A stretch of 64,000 bases of DNA from contig CALODP010000015.1 of the NCBI GenBank assembly GCA_942492055.1, positions 434,001-498,000 on the forward strand. The letters are read 5' to 3'. Under the pieces are notes generated by a model. That model ran no database searches. It had not been told where the DNA came from and saw only the letters and a program-made list of their open reading frames with translations. Positions 24,395 to 34,494 of this stretch are shown in pieces. The DNA comes from CALODP01 sp942492055 (GTDB lineage: Bacteria > Bacteroidota > Ignavibacteria > Ignavibacteriales > Melioribacteraceae). The position numbers and the translations under genes are program-made. The stretch's first letter is position 1. Each line of letters begins with the position of its first letter.

Positions 24395-26626
24395 ATGGCT
24401 AAGAAGATAGAGAAAAAGAATTTATCCAAGTTGTTTGTTAGTTTCGGGATCGCTCTATTTGTCGTTGTTTTGACTCAATGGATGAGCATCCCCTTTCTAC
24501 ACAAGTTGGAATTGCGTCTGACAGATGAAAGATTTTTACGACGAGGTCCTCTGGATATCGGGGCCTCGGCTGATGTTGTGATTCTGGAAATTACCCAGGA
24601 TTCCTATAACCAAATTCCACCCCCGAATAACGCGTGGCCTTGGCCGAGAAATCTTTTTGCTAATGTAATTGAGAATCTTGAGCAAGCAGGTGTAAGAGCT
24701 ATCGGTATTGATATTGTAATGTCTAATCCCGACAGATTTTCCTCCGAAAACGACAATATACTTAAAGATGTAATCCGTAAGAACGGAAATGTAGTAGTGG
24801 CCGGAAAGGTTGATATTGCTGCCGAAAGGATTGAAGCACAAAAGGGGAGTTATTCCGGATTGTCTTCTACTCGTGTTAGCAAAAAGGATGAAAACTTCGG
24901 GAGTATTTTTTTTGAGGCCGACAGCTCTATCGGAATTGTTCAAGTCCCTAATGATTATGACGGTGTTTATCGTCGCTTTCAGCCTTATGTCTATTCACAG
25001 ATCACTAAAAGAAGTATTCCGATATTTGCTTCTGCTGTCTTGAATAAATACTTTATTCTCCCTTCAATGCATGTTCCTGAGAATCGCGAAGAGGAATTCC
25101 AATTCGGGCCTATCACTATTCCGAAATATGATCGTACTTCGATGTTAATCAATTTTTACGGGGCAAGCAGAAGTTTTCCTCACTACAAGTTTATCGATGT
25201 ACTTGACGATAAGGATTTCAAAACAATTGATGAAATAGATTTTCAAGAAGATATAAATACCTGGGATAATCCCGAGTACGGATTGCTCTATCAAAATATT
25301 TTTCACGACAAGATTGTTCTGATCGGCTCAACAATGCCGGAGGATAAAGATTTCTTCCCGATTTCATTTTCGGCAGGAGCAGGTGGAGGAGATAATCTTA
25401 TTTACGGAGTTGAATATCACGCGAATGTGATACAAAATATTATCCGTAAAGATTTTCTAATCAAGCAAAGTAAATCGTTTGAGATTGTTTTCTTGGTTTG
25501 TCTGGTCATTATTACTTTCGTACTTTCCTCTCTCTTCAAAGGAAGAAAAACTAAATTTCAATTCCTTTTCGAAATCGGGAATCTTCTAATAGTCGGTGGG
25601 ATTATCTTCGCGATTTTTGAAATAGGGATGTTGGTTTTCGTCAAGTATAATTACGTTATTACAATTGTCTATCCGGTTATGGCAGTTGTAATTAGTTATT
25701 TGGGAAGCACCGTATATCATTTCGTTATCGAACGACAACAGAACAAAATGATCAGAGGAATGTTTAGCCATTACGTAAGTGGTGAATTGGTGACACAATT
25801 GTTACAAGATCCCGATAAACTTAAACTTGGCGGGGAAAAGAGAGAAATTTCAGTACTCTTTAGTGATATCGCGGGCTTTACTACATTTTCTGAAAACCTT
25901 GATCCGGAAGAGCTCGTAGATTTTATTAATAGATATCTTACCGAAATGACCGATATAGTTCTCAAGAATAACGGAACACTCGATAAATACGAAGGGGACG
26001 CGATAATGGCTTTTTGGGGAGCTCCGATGAAGTTGGATAACCATGAGTATCTGGCATGCAAAGCCGCTGTTGATATGCAAAAGCGTTTGGTTATGCTTCG
26101 GGAAGAGTGGAATATGCCAAAAGAAAAAGAGATTAAAATACGTATCGGCATAAATAGCGGTGAAATGGTTGTCGGTAATATCGGCGGAAAAACACGATTC
26201 GATTACACGGTAATGGGGGATAATGTTAATCTTGCTTCCCGACTAGAAGGGGCTAACAAACAATACGGATCCGGTGTGATGATCAGTGAGATGACTTACG
26301 AAAAGGTGAAAGATAAGATAGTAGCAAGGGAATTAGATAAAATCAGAGTGAAGGGGAAAAAGAAACCGACCAGAGTTTTCGAATTATTAGGTATTATAGG
26401 AGATCCGGAAGCCGATTTAATGGAGGTCAATTTGGAGCACTATCGTGAAGGATTGGAATTCTATAAAGAGATGAATTTCGAAAAGGCTTGTGAAATGTTC
26501 TCCGAATCAACAAGGAAGCTCAATGGGGATCAACCTTCGGAAGTATATTTGGATAGATGCAAAAGCTACATCGAAAATCCGCCCGCTGAAGATTGGGACG
26601 GAGTTTTCGAATTGAAATCAAAATAG
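24395..26626 (+). CDS. CHASE2-domain class III adenylate cyclase
   Basis: 743 residues. A first membrane helix (about 15-35) is followed by an extracytoplasmic CHASE2 sensor domain (about 45-360, with ILEITQDSYNQIPPPNNAWPWPR and the loop GSTMPEDKDFFPI). Three more helices (about 370-450) precede a cytoplasmic cyclase domain (about 480-660). Metal aspartates are D491 (FSDIAGFT) and D535 (KYEGDAIMAFWGAP). K531 and T605 (DYTVMGD) fit adenine rather than guanine selection, and NLASRLE supplies the transition-state Asn/Arg. cAMP is therefore the expected product. It is last in an operon with an exported FecR protein and a barrel-like protein, suggesting envelope signals feed the CHASE2 domain. Confidence 0.92.
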   Translation: MAKKIEKKNLSKLFVSFGIALFVVVLTQWMSIPFLHKLELRLTDERFLRRGPLDIGASADVVILEITQDSYNQIPPPNNAWPWPRNLFANVIENLEQAGVRAIGIDIVMSNPDRFSSENDNILKDVIRKNGNVVVAGKVDIAAERIEAQKGSYSGLSSTRVSKKDENFGSIFFEADSSIGIVQVPNDYDGVYRRFQPYVYSQITKRSIPIFASAVLNKYFILPSMHVPENREEEFQFGPITIPKYDRTSMLINFYGASRSFPHYKFIDVLDDKDFKTIDEIDFQEDINTWDNPEYGLLYQNIFHDKIVLIGSTMPEDKDFFPISFSAGAGGGDNLIYGVEYHANVIQNIIRKDFLIKQSKSFEIVFLVCLVIITFVLSSLFKGRKTKFQFLFEIGNLLIVGGIIFAIFEIGMLVFVKYNYVITIVYPVMAVVISYLGSTVYHFVIERQQNKMIRGMFSHYVSGELVTQLLQDPDKLKLGGEKREISVLFSDIAGFTTFSENLDPEELVDFINRYLTEMTDIVLKNNGTLDKYEGDAIMAFWGAPMKLDNHEYLACKAAVDMQKRLVMLREEWNMPKEKEIKIRIGINSGEMVVGNIGGKTRFDYTVMGDNVNLASRLEGANKQYGSGVMISEMTYEKVKDKIVARELDKIRVKGKKKPTRVFELLGIIGDPEADLMEVNLEHYREGLEFYKEMNFEKACEMFSESTRKLNGDQPSEVYLDRCKSYIENPPAEDWDGVFELKSK

Positions 26627-27709
26627 TTATTTGCGCGATTTGAAAATATTCACTATCGCGATAGCTAAGAAAAAGAAGTTCGCGAACCATGCCGTGAAGA
26701 ATGGATTCATAACACCGTTCTTTCCGAATGCCTGGCTTATCTTCATAAATACAAGATAAACAAAGGTGATAAGTAAACTTATTCCGAATTGAATAGCCAG
26801 TCCACCCCCGCGCTTATTAGCCGAAATAGGGAGTCCAAGCAAAACGGTAATAATACTGGCGAACGCGAAAGCCCATCTTGAATGATATTCAATTTCAATC
26901 CTTGTGGGATCGTTGCCGGAACGTAATTGTTCTTCCGAAAACTCACTTAGTTCCGACAATGTCATCTCTTCGCTTCGTCGTTGTTTCTTTAGCACTTCTT
27001 CAGGCGTGAAATTCAAATCGGGATATTCCAAAGAGGAAAACTTATTTGTATGTTCATAAATTCCGTCGAATTTTCTTTCTATTCCACTTCCTAAAGTCCA
27101 AACACTTTTCGTAGTATCGTATGTCATCTTGATAGCGTCAATACGGCTTGTCATGCGGGTGATGTCATTTTCGTCAAAATTCTGTATGCTAATACTGCTT
27201 GCACGATTTGTATTTACATTATAGTAACCGATCGATACTATTCTCGTTTTGCTATCCTGAAAGAATATATTATTCTCCGGACCGATGCGGTGTTTGCGCA
27301 AATATTCTCGCTCTATATAGACTTTATGCTTGTTAGCCAAAGGTACAATGTATCCGCCAAAATATACCGCTCCGAAACTGATCAAAAGGGAGGTGATCAA
27401 AAATGGAGCCATAAAGCGCATAGAACTTACTCCGGATGATCGCATCGCGGTTAGTTCGTTCTGATTTGACATCTTTCCAGCGACGAAAAGACTGGATAAA
27501 AGAACCGCAACCGGTATCATTAATCTCACAATCTCCGGAAGGAACACAGCATAATATTGAAGGATAATATTTCCCGGAACATCTTTATCAATAAATCGCC
27601 CCAGCTTTTCCATTACGTCAATGATAACGAATATCATCAAAAACGAAACCAGCGCGAAGAAGGTAGTCTGTAAAAACTGCTTTACTAAATATCTATCAAG
27701 AATTCTCAT
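26627..27709 (-). CDS. lptG: LptG/LptF family LPS export permease
   Basis: 360-residue YjgP/YjgQ family protein: ILDRYLVKQFLQTTFFAL at the N-terminus, three helices in the first 120 residues, a periplasmic beta-rich middle, then three C-terminal helices. It works with LptF and the LptB ATPase in drawing LPS from the inner membrane. Its start overlaps the stop of the paired gene by one base (TAATG). Which of the two is LptF and which LptG is assigned by order and length only. Confidence 0.88.
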   Translation of the reverse strand: MRILDRYLVKQFLQTTFFALVSFLMIFVIIDVMEKLGRFIDKDVPGNIILQYYAVFLPEIVRLMIPVAVLLSSLFVAGKMSNQNELTAMRSSGVSSMRFMAPFLITSLLISFGAVYFGGYIVPLANKHKVYIEREYLRKHRIGPENNIFFQDSKTRIVSIGYYNVNTNRASSISIQNFDENDITRMTSRIDAIKMTYDTTKSVWTLGSGIERKFDGIYEHTNKFSSLEYPDLNFTPEEVLKKQRRSEEMTLSELSEFSEEQLRSGNDPTRIEIEYHSRWAFAFASIITVLLGLPISANKRGGGLAIQFGISLLITFVYLVFMKISQAFGKNGVMNPFFTAWFANFFFLAIAIVNIFKSRK

Positions 27710-29073
27710 TATTGTCCGTTTGTATTTCTAAATTGTTTCGGAAGTAGTTTCATTAAGAAATCGAAGCTCAGAGTCACTCTTTCTTTTCCGCTTTTGAAAG
27801 TAAGGTATAGGCCTAATGCTCCGAGTACAAAATTGGCGCTCCACATTCCCCAGAAAGGAGAGAGCATTCCACGGTCGGCTAATTTTTCTCCACCGATTAA
27901 AAAGGCCCAGTAAATTACAAAGAAGAAAACGCTAATCGAAGCGGCCATTCCTATACCTCCTTTGCGGGTCATTGTTCCCAAAGGAGCTCCGAGAAGAATG
28001 AATACTATGCAAGCGATAGGAAGTGAGTACTTTTTGTGAATCTCAACCCAGTACTTACTATATCTCTCTTTTTTGTAGTATATCTTTCTGGAGGCTGATT
28101 TGATTAGTGCCTGAGCACTTTCCAACCTTTCCGTAGCTCGCAAATAGACGTACCTTTTCTTCATTGAAATACTTAAATGAGAGGAATGACTTTTGGCAGA
28201 GTCTAGAGTAAAAGTCCTGTTTATGCGACTTTCCAATTCCGAAATTAGTCCCAGTTTTTCCGTATTAACACTATCGGCGAGCACTTCCAATTGTTGCGCG
28301 CTTAATTCTCGATCTCCGCGATCTCCTTCGCCGGGAGCTGTTTCCTGTAAGGCGAATTCCTCTGCGTCCATAACAATTTTATGTTTCTTAAAATCTATCT
28401 TTCTGTATGCTTTCGAATCATGCATCTTTGAGGAATGTATTTCTCCGTCCCACAGATCCATTACCAATCGTGTCTGATTCGGTGAGAAATATAATTTTCC
28501 GGTTTTAGCGGTAATTACATTCATATTCTCCGGATTTGAATTGTCGTAGATTGTCAATTCCTTCAGAATATTTTTCTCTTCATCAATGTCTCTTACCAAT
28601 ATGGAGTACTGAGATACTTCCTGCGAAAAAACTCCGGGGACCAAAGCGAGTGTAGGTTTTTTCTTCTTTATATCCTGCGATAAGATTTTCGCGGCGTGAT
28701 TTGCGTTAGGGTATATATTGTTATTAAACTGTATCAATAAAAAGGCAACCAAAATACTTCCTGCCAAAGGAGGAATCATCATCTTGTATAGTGATATTCC
28801 GGTTGCTTTCATTATTGCTACCTCGTTGTTTTGCGCCATCCCTCCGAATGCCATCAAAGTCGCTACCAATACTGCCATCGGAACTACGAGAACAACCATC
28901 CACGCAAGATTGTATGTAATTAACTTTACGATAATCCAAAAACTCAGCCCTTTCCCTACAAGCTTATCGGCAAACTTCATTAGAAATTGTAATAAGAATA
29001 CCGATATCAATGTGAAGATCGAAAAGATAAAGGGTATTAAGTGGGCTTTCATTATATATTTGAATAGAATCAT
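27709..29073 (-). CDS. lptF: LptF/LptG family LPS export permease
   Basis: 454-residue YjgP/YjgQ family protein, longer than its partner because of an extended periplasmic and linker region (about 190-330, including RGDRELSAQQLEVLADSV). ILFKYIMKAHLIPFIFSIF and NNEVAIMKATGISLYKMM are family-typical. First of a two-gene unit with lptG. It converges with the cyclase operon across lptG. The 245 bp upstream (29074-29319) contains no feature I recognise. Confidence 0.88.
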   Translation of the reverse strand: MILFKYIMKAHLIPFIFSIFTLISVFLLQFLMKFADKLVGKGLSFWIIVKLITYNLAWMVVLVVPMAVLVATLMAFGGMAQNNEVAIMKATGISLYKMMIPPLAGSILVAFLLIQFNNNIYPNANHAAKILSQDIKKKKPTLALVPGVFSQEVSQYSILVRDIDEEKNILKELTIYDNSNPENMNVITAKTGKLYFSPNQTRLVMDLWDGEIHSSKMHDSKAYRKIDFKKHKIVMDAEEFALQETAPGEGDRGDRELSAQQLEVLADSVNTEKLGLISELESRINRTFTLDSAKSHSSHLSISMKKRYVYLRATERLESAQALIKSASRKIYYKKERYSKYWVEIHKKYSLPIACIVFILLGAPLGTMTRKGGIGMAASISVFFFVIYWAFLIGGEKLADRGMLSPFWGMWSANFVLGALGLYLTFKSGKERVTLSFDFLMKLLPKQFRNTNGQ

Positions 29074-29319
29074 ATTTCTCTGCTATTTATTTTTCAGCTG
29101 CAAAATTACTCATAATCCTGATACTATGAAATCGGAATATACCAAAAGAATAAAGATAATACTCGATTTACTTTAAGTTATTTTCATCTCAAACAGGGAA
29201 GAATGTTGGTTATTTCCGCTAATAATAATTGATTTCTTGAATTGAGACAATAATAACTGTAAATTAAGCTGTAGTTTCTTCAAAGTATAAATTCATAAAA
29301 AACTTATGAGGGATCAGTT

Positions 29320-30690
29320 GTGAAACAAGTTTTAGATTATATCCAACAAAACAAAGATCGTTTTATAGAAGAATTAAAAGAGTACATCGCTATTCCGAGT
29401 ATCAGTACTTTGGAATCGAGTAAGGATGATGTTGCAAAATGCGCTAAGTATGTTGAGGAACAACTCAATAAAGCCGGAATCGAAAAGACTAAGATAATAC
29501 CAACAGACAACCATCCTTTGGTTTACGGTGAGTGGATGGGAGTAGAAGGTGCTCCTACGGTTTTGGTTTACGGACATTACGATGTCCAACCGGTAGATCC
29601 GCTCGAAGAATGGAACACTCCTCCTTTCGAAGCAACAATTAAAGAGGGAAAAATCTGGGCGCGCGGCGCTAACGATAATAAAGGACAAAACTACGTTCAT
29701 GTAAAGAGTGTTGAGTCTTTCTTCCGTACCAAAGGAACTCTTCCTCTAAACGTTAAATTCATCTTCGAAGGGGAAGAAGAAATTGGTAGCGAAAGTCTTG
29801 AGAAATTTCTTCATATCGAAGAAGCTCGAGAACTTCTGAAATGTGATGCTGTTTTAATCTCAGATACAAGCATGTACGGGCCTAATATCCCGACGATCAA
29901 TTACGGTTTGAGAGGTTTGTGCTATATGGAAATAGAAGTGACCGGTCCGAACAGAGATCTTCATTCAGGTTCTTTCGGGGGTGGTGTAGCTAATCCTATC
30001 AACGAACTGGCTAATATTATTTCCAAACTCATAGACGAAAACGGAAGAATTACTATTCCGAATTTCTATGCCGATGTTGTCGAACTAACTGAGCTGGAAA
30101 GAGAAAACTACAAGGCTCTAAATTTCTCCGACGAAGAATTGGAAAAAGAACTTAAAGTGGGTGAATTGAAAGGGGAAAAAGGATATTCCACTTTGGAAAG
30201 AATGTCCGGTCGCCCTACTCTGGATTGTAATGGAATTGTCGGTGGATTTACAGAAGCGGGAGCCAAAACCGTTCTCCCTTCAAAAGCTTCAGCTAAGATT
30301 TCTATGAGATTGGTCCCTAATCAGGAACCGAAAAAGATTGCCCAAGAATTTAAAAAATATATCGAACAACTGGCTCCTAAGAGTGTAAAAGTTGAGGTAA
30401 AGGAATTACACGGCGGTTTGCCGATAGTAATGTCTCTAAACGACAAAGCTATTGTTGCCGCTGCAAAAGCTACTTCCAAAGCATTCGGCGCCGAAACGGT
30501 TTATACCCGCGAGGGTGGGTCTATTCCTATTGTTGTTGAATTCAGCAAACAGCTCAACGCTCCGGTTGTTCTTATGGGGTTAGGTCTGGATACAGATGAT
30601 ATCCATTCCCCTAACGAACATTTCGATATCTCCAGTTTCGAAAAGGGGATTGAAGCTTCGGCCTATTTTATGGAAGAATTCGCTAAATAA
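29320..30690 (+). CDS. M20 family dipeptidase
   Basis: 456-residue metallopeptidase of the CNDP/M20 group. Zinc ligands and catalytic residues are visible: VYGHYDVQPVDP, GANDNKGQ, FEGEEEIGSESL (general-base Glu), ISDTSM and DIHSPNEHF. The lid domain starts at about residue 200 with DLHSGSFGGGVANP. No signal peptide, so probably cytosolic dipeptide hydrolysis. The start is GTG at 29320. Confidence 0.9.
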   Translation: MKQVLDYIQQNKDRFIEELKEYIAIPSISTLESSKDDVAKCAKYVEEQLNKAGIEKTKIIPTDNHPLVYGEWMGVEGAPTVLVYGHYDVQPVDPLEEWNTPPFEATIKEGKIWARGANDNKGQNYVHVKSVESFFRTKGTLPLNVKFIFEGEEEIGSESLEKFLHIEEARELLKCDAVLISDTSMYGPNIPTINYGLRGLCYMEIEVTGPNRDLHSGSFGGGVANPINELANIISKLIDENGRITIPNFYADVVELTELERENYKALNFSDEELEKELKVGELKGEKGYSTLERMSGRPTLDCNGIVGGFTEAGAKTVLPSKASAKISMRLVPNQEPKKIAQEFKKYIEQLAPKSVKVEVKELHGGLPIVMSLNDKAIVAAAKATSKAFGAETVYTREGGSIPIVVEFSKQLNAPVVLMGLGLDTDDIHSPNEHFDISSFEKGIEASAYFMEEFAK

Positions 30691-30706
30691 CCAAGCGGTT
30701 GATAAA

Positions 30707-31558
30707 ATGAAAATGATGAATATAACCAAAATATTTGTCGCAATGAGTTTGATACTTATGCTGGCATCGTGCGGTAAGGACGATGTCGGCGGCGGTTCCC
30801 CCGAAACTTCAGGGAGCAAGGATAAGTCCCTTAGGGAATACAACATTGAGGTGGAAAAAGAACAAGCCGCCAAGAGAACCCCTTGCGATACCATTGCTCT
30901 GCAAGAACATATTATTCGTACCTTTCCGGCTGGAACATATCTGGTTGAGTTCGATAGAACTTTTACTTACAATATTCCCAAACCGGCTGTTGCCTATTTC
31001 AATAACGACAACAAACGATATGTCTTTGCGGCTATGGCCAAATCGAAGGAAGGGGAGAGGTTCGTTGAGCCGAAAAATATTGTAGGCTTCGAATCGAGCT
31101 TTATAAATCTCGATAGCACAAAACTAGGTACCGCTTTCTTTTATCTTGCCTTGTTCGAATGTAATCCCGAGAAGAATGAGTTTTATAATCTCTGGGAATC
31201 GGAAGTCCCCATCCATGGCGGTTTCAATTCGATGAAGATAAAGAGATGGAAACCGAAGAATATAATTTACGTGGAACTCAATTTTGAGGATGGCATTATT
31301 TCCGGACACAGAAATTACAATTTCTATATGGTCGACGGATTGGATAAACTACCTCATCTTATGGAAACTTACGAGGGACTTGTTCATAAAAGAACTATGG
31401 CTAATGTGAACGACGATCTATTCCCCGATTATTTCGAGTATCGATTTATCGAGGATTCGACACGTATTTCCATCAGAGATTCCATTCCATTTTATTGGGA
31501 TATCAAAAAGCAATTGTATGTTACTAAAGTAAATAGAAGATGGTTTAGAAAATATTGA
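30707..31558 (+). CDS. lipoprotein of unknown function
   Basis: 284 residues. MKMMNITKIFVAMSLILMLASC is a signal peptide with lipobox LASC, followed by a Gly/Ser linker (GGGSPETSGS). The mature domain is beta-rich with many aromatic residues (YLVEFDRTFTYNIPKPAVAYF) and no recognised motif. The start at 30707 is chosen for the signal peptide; the open frame extends upstream into the M20 gene. It sits 13 bases before a YgfZ-like gene and is likely co-transcribed with it. Confidence 0.75.
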   Translation: MKMMNITKIFVAMSLILMLASCGKDDVGGGSPETSGSKDKSLREYNIEVEKEQAAKRTPCDTIALQEHIIRTFPAGTYLVEFDRTFTYNIPKPAVAYFNNDNKRYVFAAMAKSKEGERFVEPKNIVGFESSFINLDSTKLGTAFFYLALFECNPEKNEFYNLWESEVPIHGGFNSMKIKRWKPKNIIYVELNFEDGIISGHRNYNFYMVDGLDKLPHLMETYEGLVHKRTMANVNDDLFPDYFEYRFIEDSTRISIRDSIPFYWDIKKQLYVTKVNRRWFRKY

Positions 31559-31571
31559 GAAACGAGTGATT

Positions 31572-32651
31572 ATGGTTAATAATTCGACAAATACTTTACA
31601 CGATTATCTGAAATCCTTCTTTCCCGAGATGACTTCGGATGAAAAGGGGATTGCGCTTAAATATACCGATAAGGTAAAAGAATTCTCCACCATGCGGTAT
31701 GGGGTAGGAATTAGAGATGCCTCCCATTCCGGACTACTGAAACTGGAAGGAAAAGATTCAGTTGATTTTATTCAACGAATCTCTACGAATGATGTCGGGA
31801 TTTTGAGCGTTAACGAGAAAGATAATACTCTCTTTACTAACGAGAGGGGAAAGTTAATCGGGAGATCGACCTTTGTTAAATTTGCCGACTATTCTTTTTT
31901 GCTTACAAGCGCTTCCAATAAAAAGAGAATCAATTACTGGATCGAACGATACCTCACTTCCGAAGATGTAACGATTTCCGATCTGGCCGAGAAATATTCC
32001 GTGTTGGAATTTTACGGCAAGCAAGCCGAATCTTATCTCACTCTACTTTTCGGTAAGAAAATTGATCTCCTTACCGATAGGAATGTTCTGGAAGTTTCTC
32101 TGGAGGCTTTCCGGGGTACAATCATCAAAGCCCAATTCAGAGGGGTGAGAAGATTTATTCTCTTCTTCGATACTATTTTTGTCAAATCGATTATCGACGC
32201 GATTATGAATGAGAAGAGCATATTTGATGTTGATTTCATTGGGGAAGAGGCATTCGAAGTATTCAGAATAGAAAAAGGCCTGCCCAAAGGGGGAAGCGAA
32301 ATAACCGATGAATATTATCCTGACGAAGTTAATCTGAGCACTGAGGTTAATCCTGCCAAGGCTTCTTTTATCGGGAAAAGTGAAATGCTCGCCGGCAATT
32401 CTGAAAAGAGATTGTGCGGAATTGTATGCGACTCGAATCTTCTCGCTAACGGAACTAAACCTGAGCTCTTCGACGATTCGGGTAATAGTGTCGGTAAAGT
32501 AACCAGCATTACAGAATCCTTCAAATTAGGTTCCTATGTCGGACTGGCCGTAGTTGATACCATCGGATTGAAAGAGGGACGTAAGTTCCATGCCAAACAA
32601 GGTCCCGGAAATGTTGACGTGAAAATAATCGAATTGAAAGAGACGAAATGA
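31572..32651 (+). CDS. ygfZ: YgfZ/GcvT-like folate-binding protein
   Basis: 359-residue member of the aminomethyltransferase fold. YGVGIRDASHSGLLKLEGKDSVDFIQRIS and TLFTNERGKLIG match the GcvT/YgfZ N-terminal pattern, and FRIEKGLPKGGSEI with EVNPAKASFIGKSE is the YgfZ end. The glycine-cleavage genes are absent, and the best reading is the Fe-S-cluster maintenance branch (YgfZ/IBA57-like). ATG 31572 is preferred over the GTG at 31566. The stop overlaps the next gene (ATGA). Confidence 0.82.
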   Translation: MVNNSTNTLHDYLKSFFPEMTSDEKGIALKYTDKVKEFSTMRYGVGIRDASHSGLLKLEGKDSVDFIQRISTNDVGILSVNEKDNTLFTNERGKLIGRSTFVKFADYSFLLTSASNKKRINYWIERYLTSEDVTISDLAEKYSVLEFYGKQAESYLTLLFGKKIDLLTDRNVLEVSLEAFRGTIIKAQFRGVRRFILFFDTIFVKSIIDAIMNEKSIFDVDFIGEEAFEVFRIEKGLPKGGSEITDEYYPDEVNLSTEVNPAKASFIGKSEMLAGNSEKRLCGIVCDSNLLANGTKPELFDDSGNSVGKVTSITESFKLGSYVGLAVVDTIGLKEGRKFHAKQGPGNVDVKIIELKETK

Positions 32652-33193
32652 AAATATATACCAAAACCGGTGATACCGGAACTACATCCTTATTCAGTGG
32701 TAAAAGAGTAGCCAAGGATGATTTGAGAATTGAAGCCTACGGAACCGTTGATGAACTTAACGCGTTAACCGGTGTGGCTCTGGCGGAAATAGAAAATAAA
32801 AAGCTCAGAAAGACTCTGTTCAATATCCAAAACAAGCTTTTTACGGTAGGAGCGGATTTGGCTTCTCCCGAAGATTCCGGGAATGCCTACAAAGCTCCCC
32901 GAGTGTCGGATGAAATGATCGAAGAGCTGGAAGCGGAAATAGATTCTTATCAATCACTCCTTCCCGAAATGAAATGTTTTATTCTTCCGGGAGGCAGAAA
33001 AGGAGCTTCGCTACTCCATTATGCCCGAACTGTTGCTCGAAGATCGGAAAGGGAAGTAGTAAAACTCTCGAAGAGTGTTGAAATTGGTGAGAAAATAGTT
33101 ATATATTTGAACCGCTTATCTGATCTCTTTTTTGTCCTTGCACGATATGAGAATTTTGTTAACTCTACGGAAGATATTCCGTGGAAAAAATGA
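32648..33193 (+). CDS. cob(I)alamin adenosyltransferase, PduO type
   Basis: 181-residue trimeric ATP:corrinoid adenosyltransferase. KIYTKTGDTGTTSLFSGKRVAKDDLRIEAYGTVDELNALTG is the ATP-binding N-terminus (read here in two parts: the glycine loop TKTGDTGTT and the DELNAL helix), with LPGGRKGASLLHYARTVARR and YLNRLSDLFFVLARYEN in the C-terminal half. Makes adenosylcobalamin. Translationally coupled to the YgfZ-like gene. tmRNA follows. Confidence 0.92.
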   Translation: MKIYTKTGDTGTTSLFSGKRVAKDDLRIEAYGTVDELNALTGVALAEIENKKLRKTLFNIQNKLFTVGADLASPEDSGNAYKAPRVSDEMIEELEAEIDSYQSLLPEMKCFILPGGRKGASLLHYARTVARRSEREVVKLSKSVEIGEKIVIYLNRLSDLFFVLARYENFVNSTEDIPWKK

Positions 33194-33226
33194 TAAGTAT
33201 GCCCACGCGGCTATTACACTTCTTTT

Positions 33227-33580
<354 letters not shown>

Positions 33581-33636
33581 TCTTTAAGTATGACACGAAA
33601 AATGTGTCTTAAAAAACTTTAACAAAACTCTATTCT

Positions 33637-33999
33637 TTAGCTTCCGGAAGCAAGAGCTCCTACCGAAGCAATAACTGAAATAATTAAGAATATACTTAGA
33701 ATGTTTGTTGTCTTTGATGTGTTCTTTACAATATCCTTCATCATTTCGGTCTCTGCCGGCACATTGATTCTATTAATTTCTTTGATGTTTTCTTTTAGGT
33801 AATACTTATACTTCGTTTTCTCAATTACTATCTTTTCATCGGTCTCCTCCAATAACATGCCTGATACCTCACTTCCATCCATAAGGGTAATCACAACATA
33901 AGGCGCAAAATTATCATTTTTCAATGATTGGGTCGAACCGCAGTTCTGAAATAATAATGAAATAATTACGAAAGCAAGTAAGTATAAATTTTTCTTCAA
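33637..33999 (-). CDS. small lipoprotein with C-terminal membrane segment
   Basis: 120 residues starting at TTG 33999 with GGAGA six bases ahead. N-terminal LYLLAFVIISLLFQNC is a signal sequence with Cys at the lipobox. The middle APYVVITLMDGSEVSGMLLEETDEKIVI resembles an SH3/Sm-like beta fold. A C-terminal hydrophobic stretch (NILSIFLIISVIASVGALAS) could span a membrane. Function unknown. Confidence 0.65.
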   Translation of the reverse strand: MKKNLYLLAFVIISLLFQNCGSTQSLKNDNFAPYVVITLMDGSEVSGMLLEETDEKIVIEKTKYKYYLKENIKEINRINVPAETEMMKDIVKNTSKTTNILSIFLIISVIASVGALASGS

Positions 34000-34182
34000 A
34001 ACATTCTCCGGAAATTCGTTTAATCTCTTCCACCCAATTCAAAGCAGAATAATAGTTTTATAGACTTGTCAATTATTGCGATTAGGATACAAGTGTGAAA
34101 TTATTAATATTATTTAAATAAAACAAACTATAACGTTGATGAGAAAGATGAATTTAACAGTACCCTCCAGAAAACGAAATGA

Positions 34183-34432
34183 GTAATTCTTTATGCTTTA
34201 GTTCGATTTAACCAAAGTCAATATTCATTTAGCAATTACCTTGAATTCGAAAAGAACTATGCGCTAAATTGGAAAGCATGGTACCCCGGTGATGGCAAAG
34301 TCGGGGAGTGGATGGGAGCCGAATTCCGTTTTTTCCGGAGAAAAGTAAGTTCGGCTTTGGGGCAATTATTCAAACTTGAAGATGGTGATTGCTCGGGAAT
34401 CACCATCTATAAAGTCAAAATTCTTTATTGAT
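34183..34432 (+). pseudogene. open remnant without start codon
   Basis: A stop-free frame of about 82 codons reads like protein (FSNYLEFEKNYALNWKAWY, GEWMGAEFRFFRRKVSSALG) but has no start and no ribosome site. It ends TGA at 34430-34432. I take it to be the tail of a lost gene, family unknown. Within it AGATGGTGATT and AATCACCATCT (34380-34408) form an 11-bp hairpin with a seven-base loop and no T-run. The rest of 34000-34494 shows nothing else. Confidence 0.35.
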
Positions 34433-34494
34433 TTGGTTTTAAATCTATTCATTATTCCCATAGTTTTAGTAATGTTTTTTTTGCCCGTAGGCAA

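Noticed and set aside
28718..29176. 152-codon plus-strand ORF over lptF
   Set aside because: It is antisense to the well-supported lptF and shows only mirror-image low-complexity hydrophobic residues.
34380..34408. Terminator from the 11-bp hairpin
   Set aside because: No T-run on either strand and it lies inside an open remnant frame.
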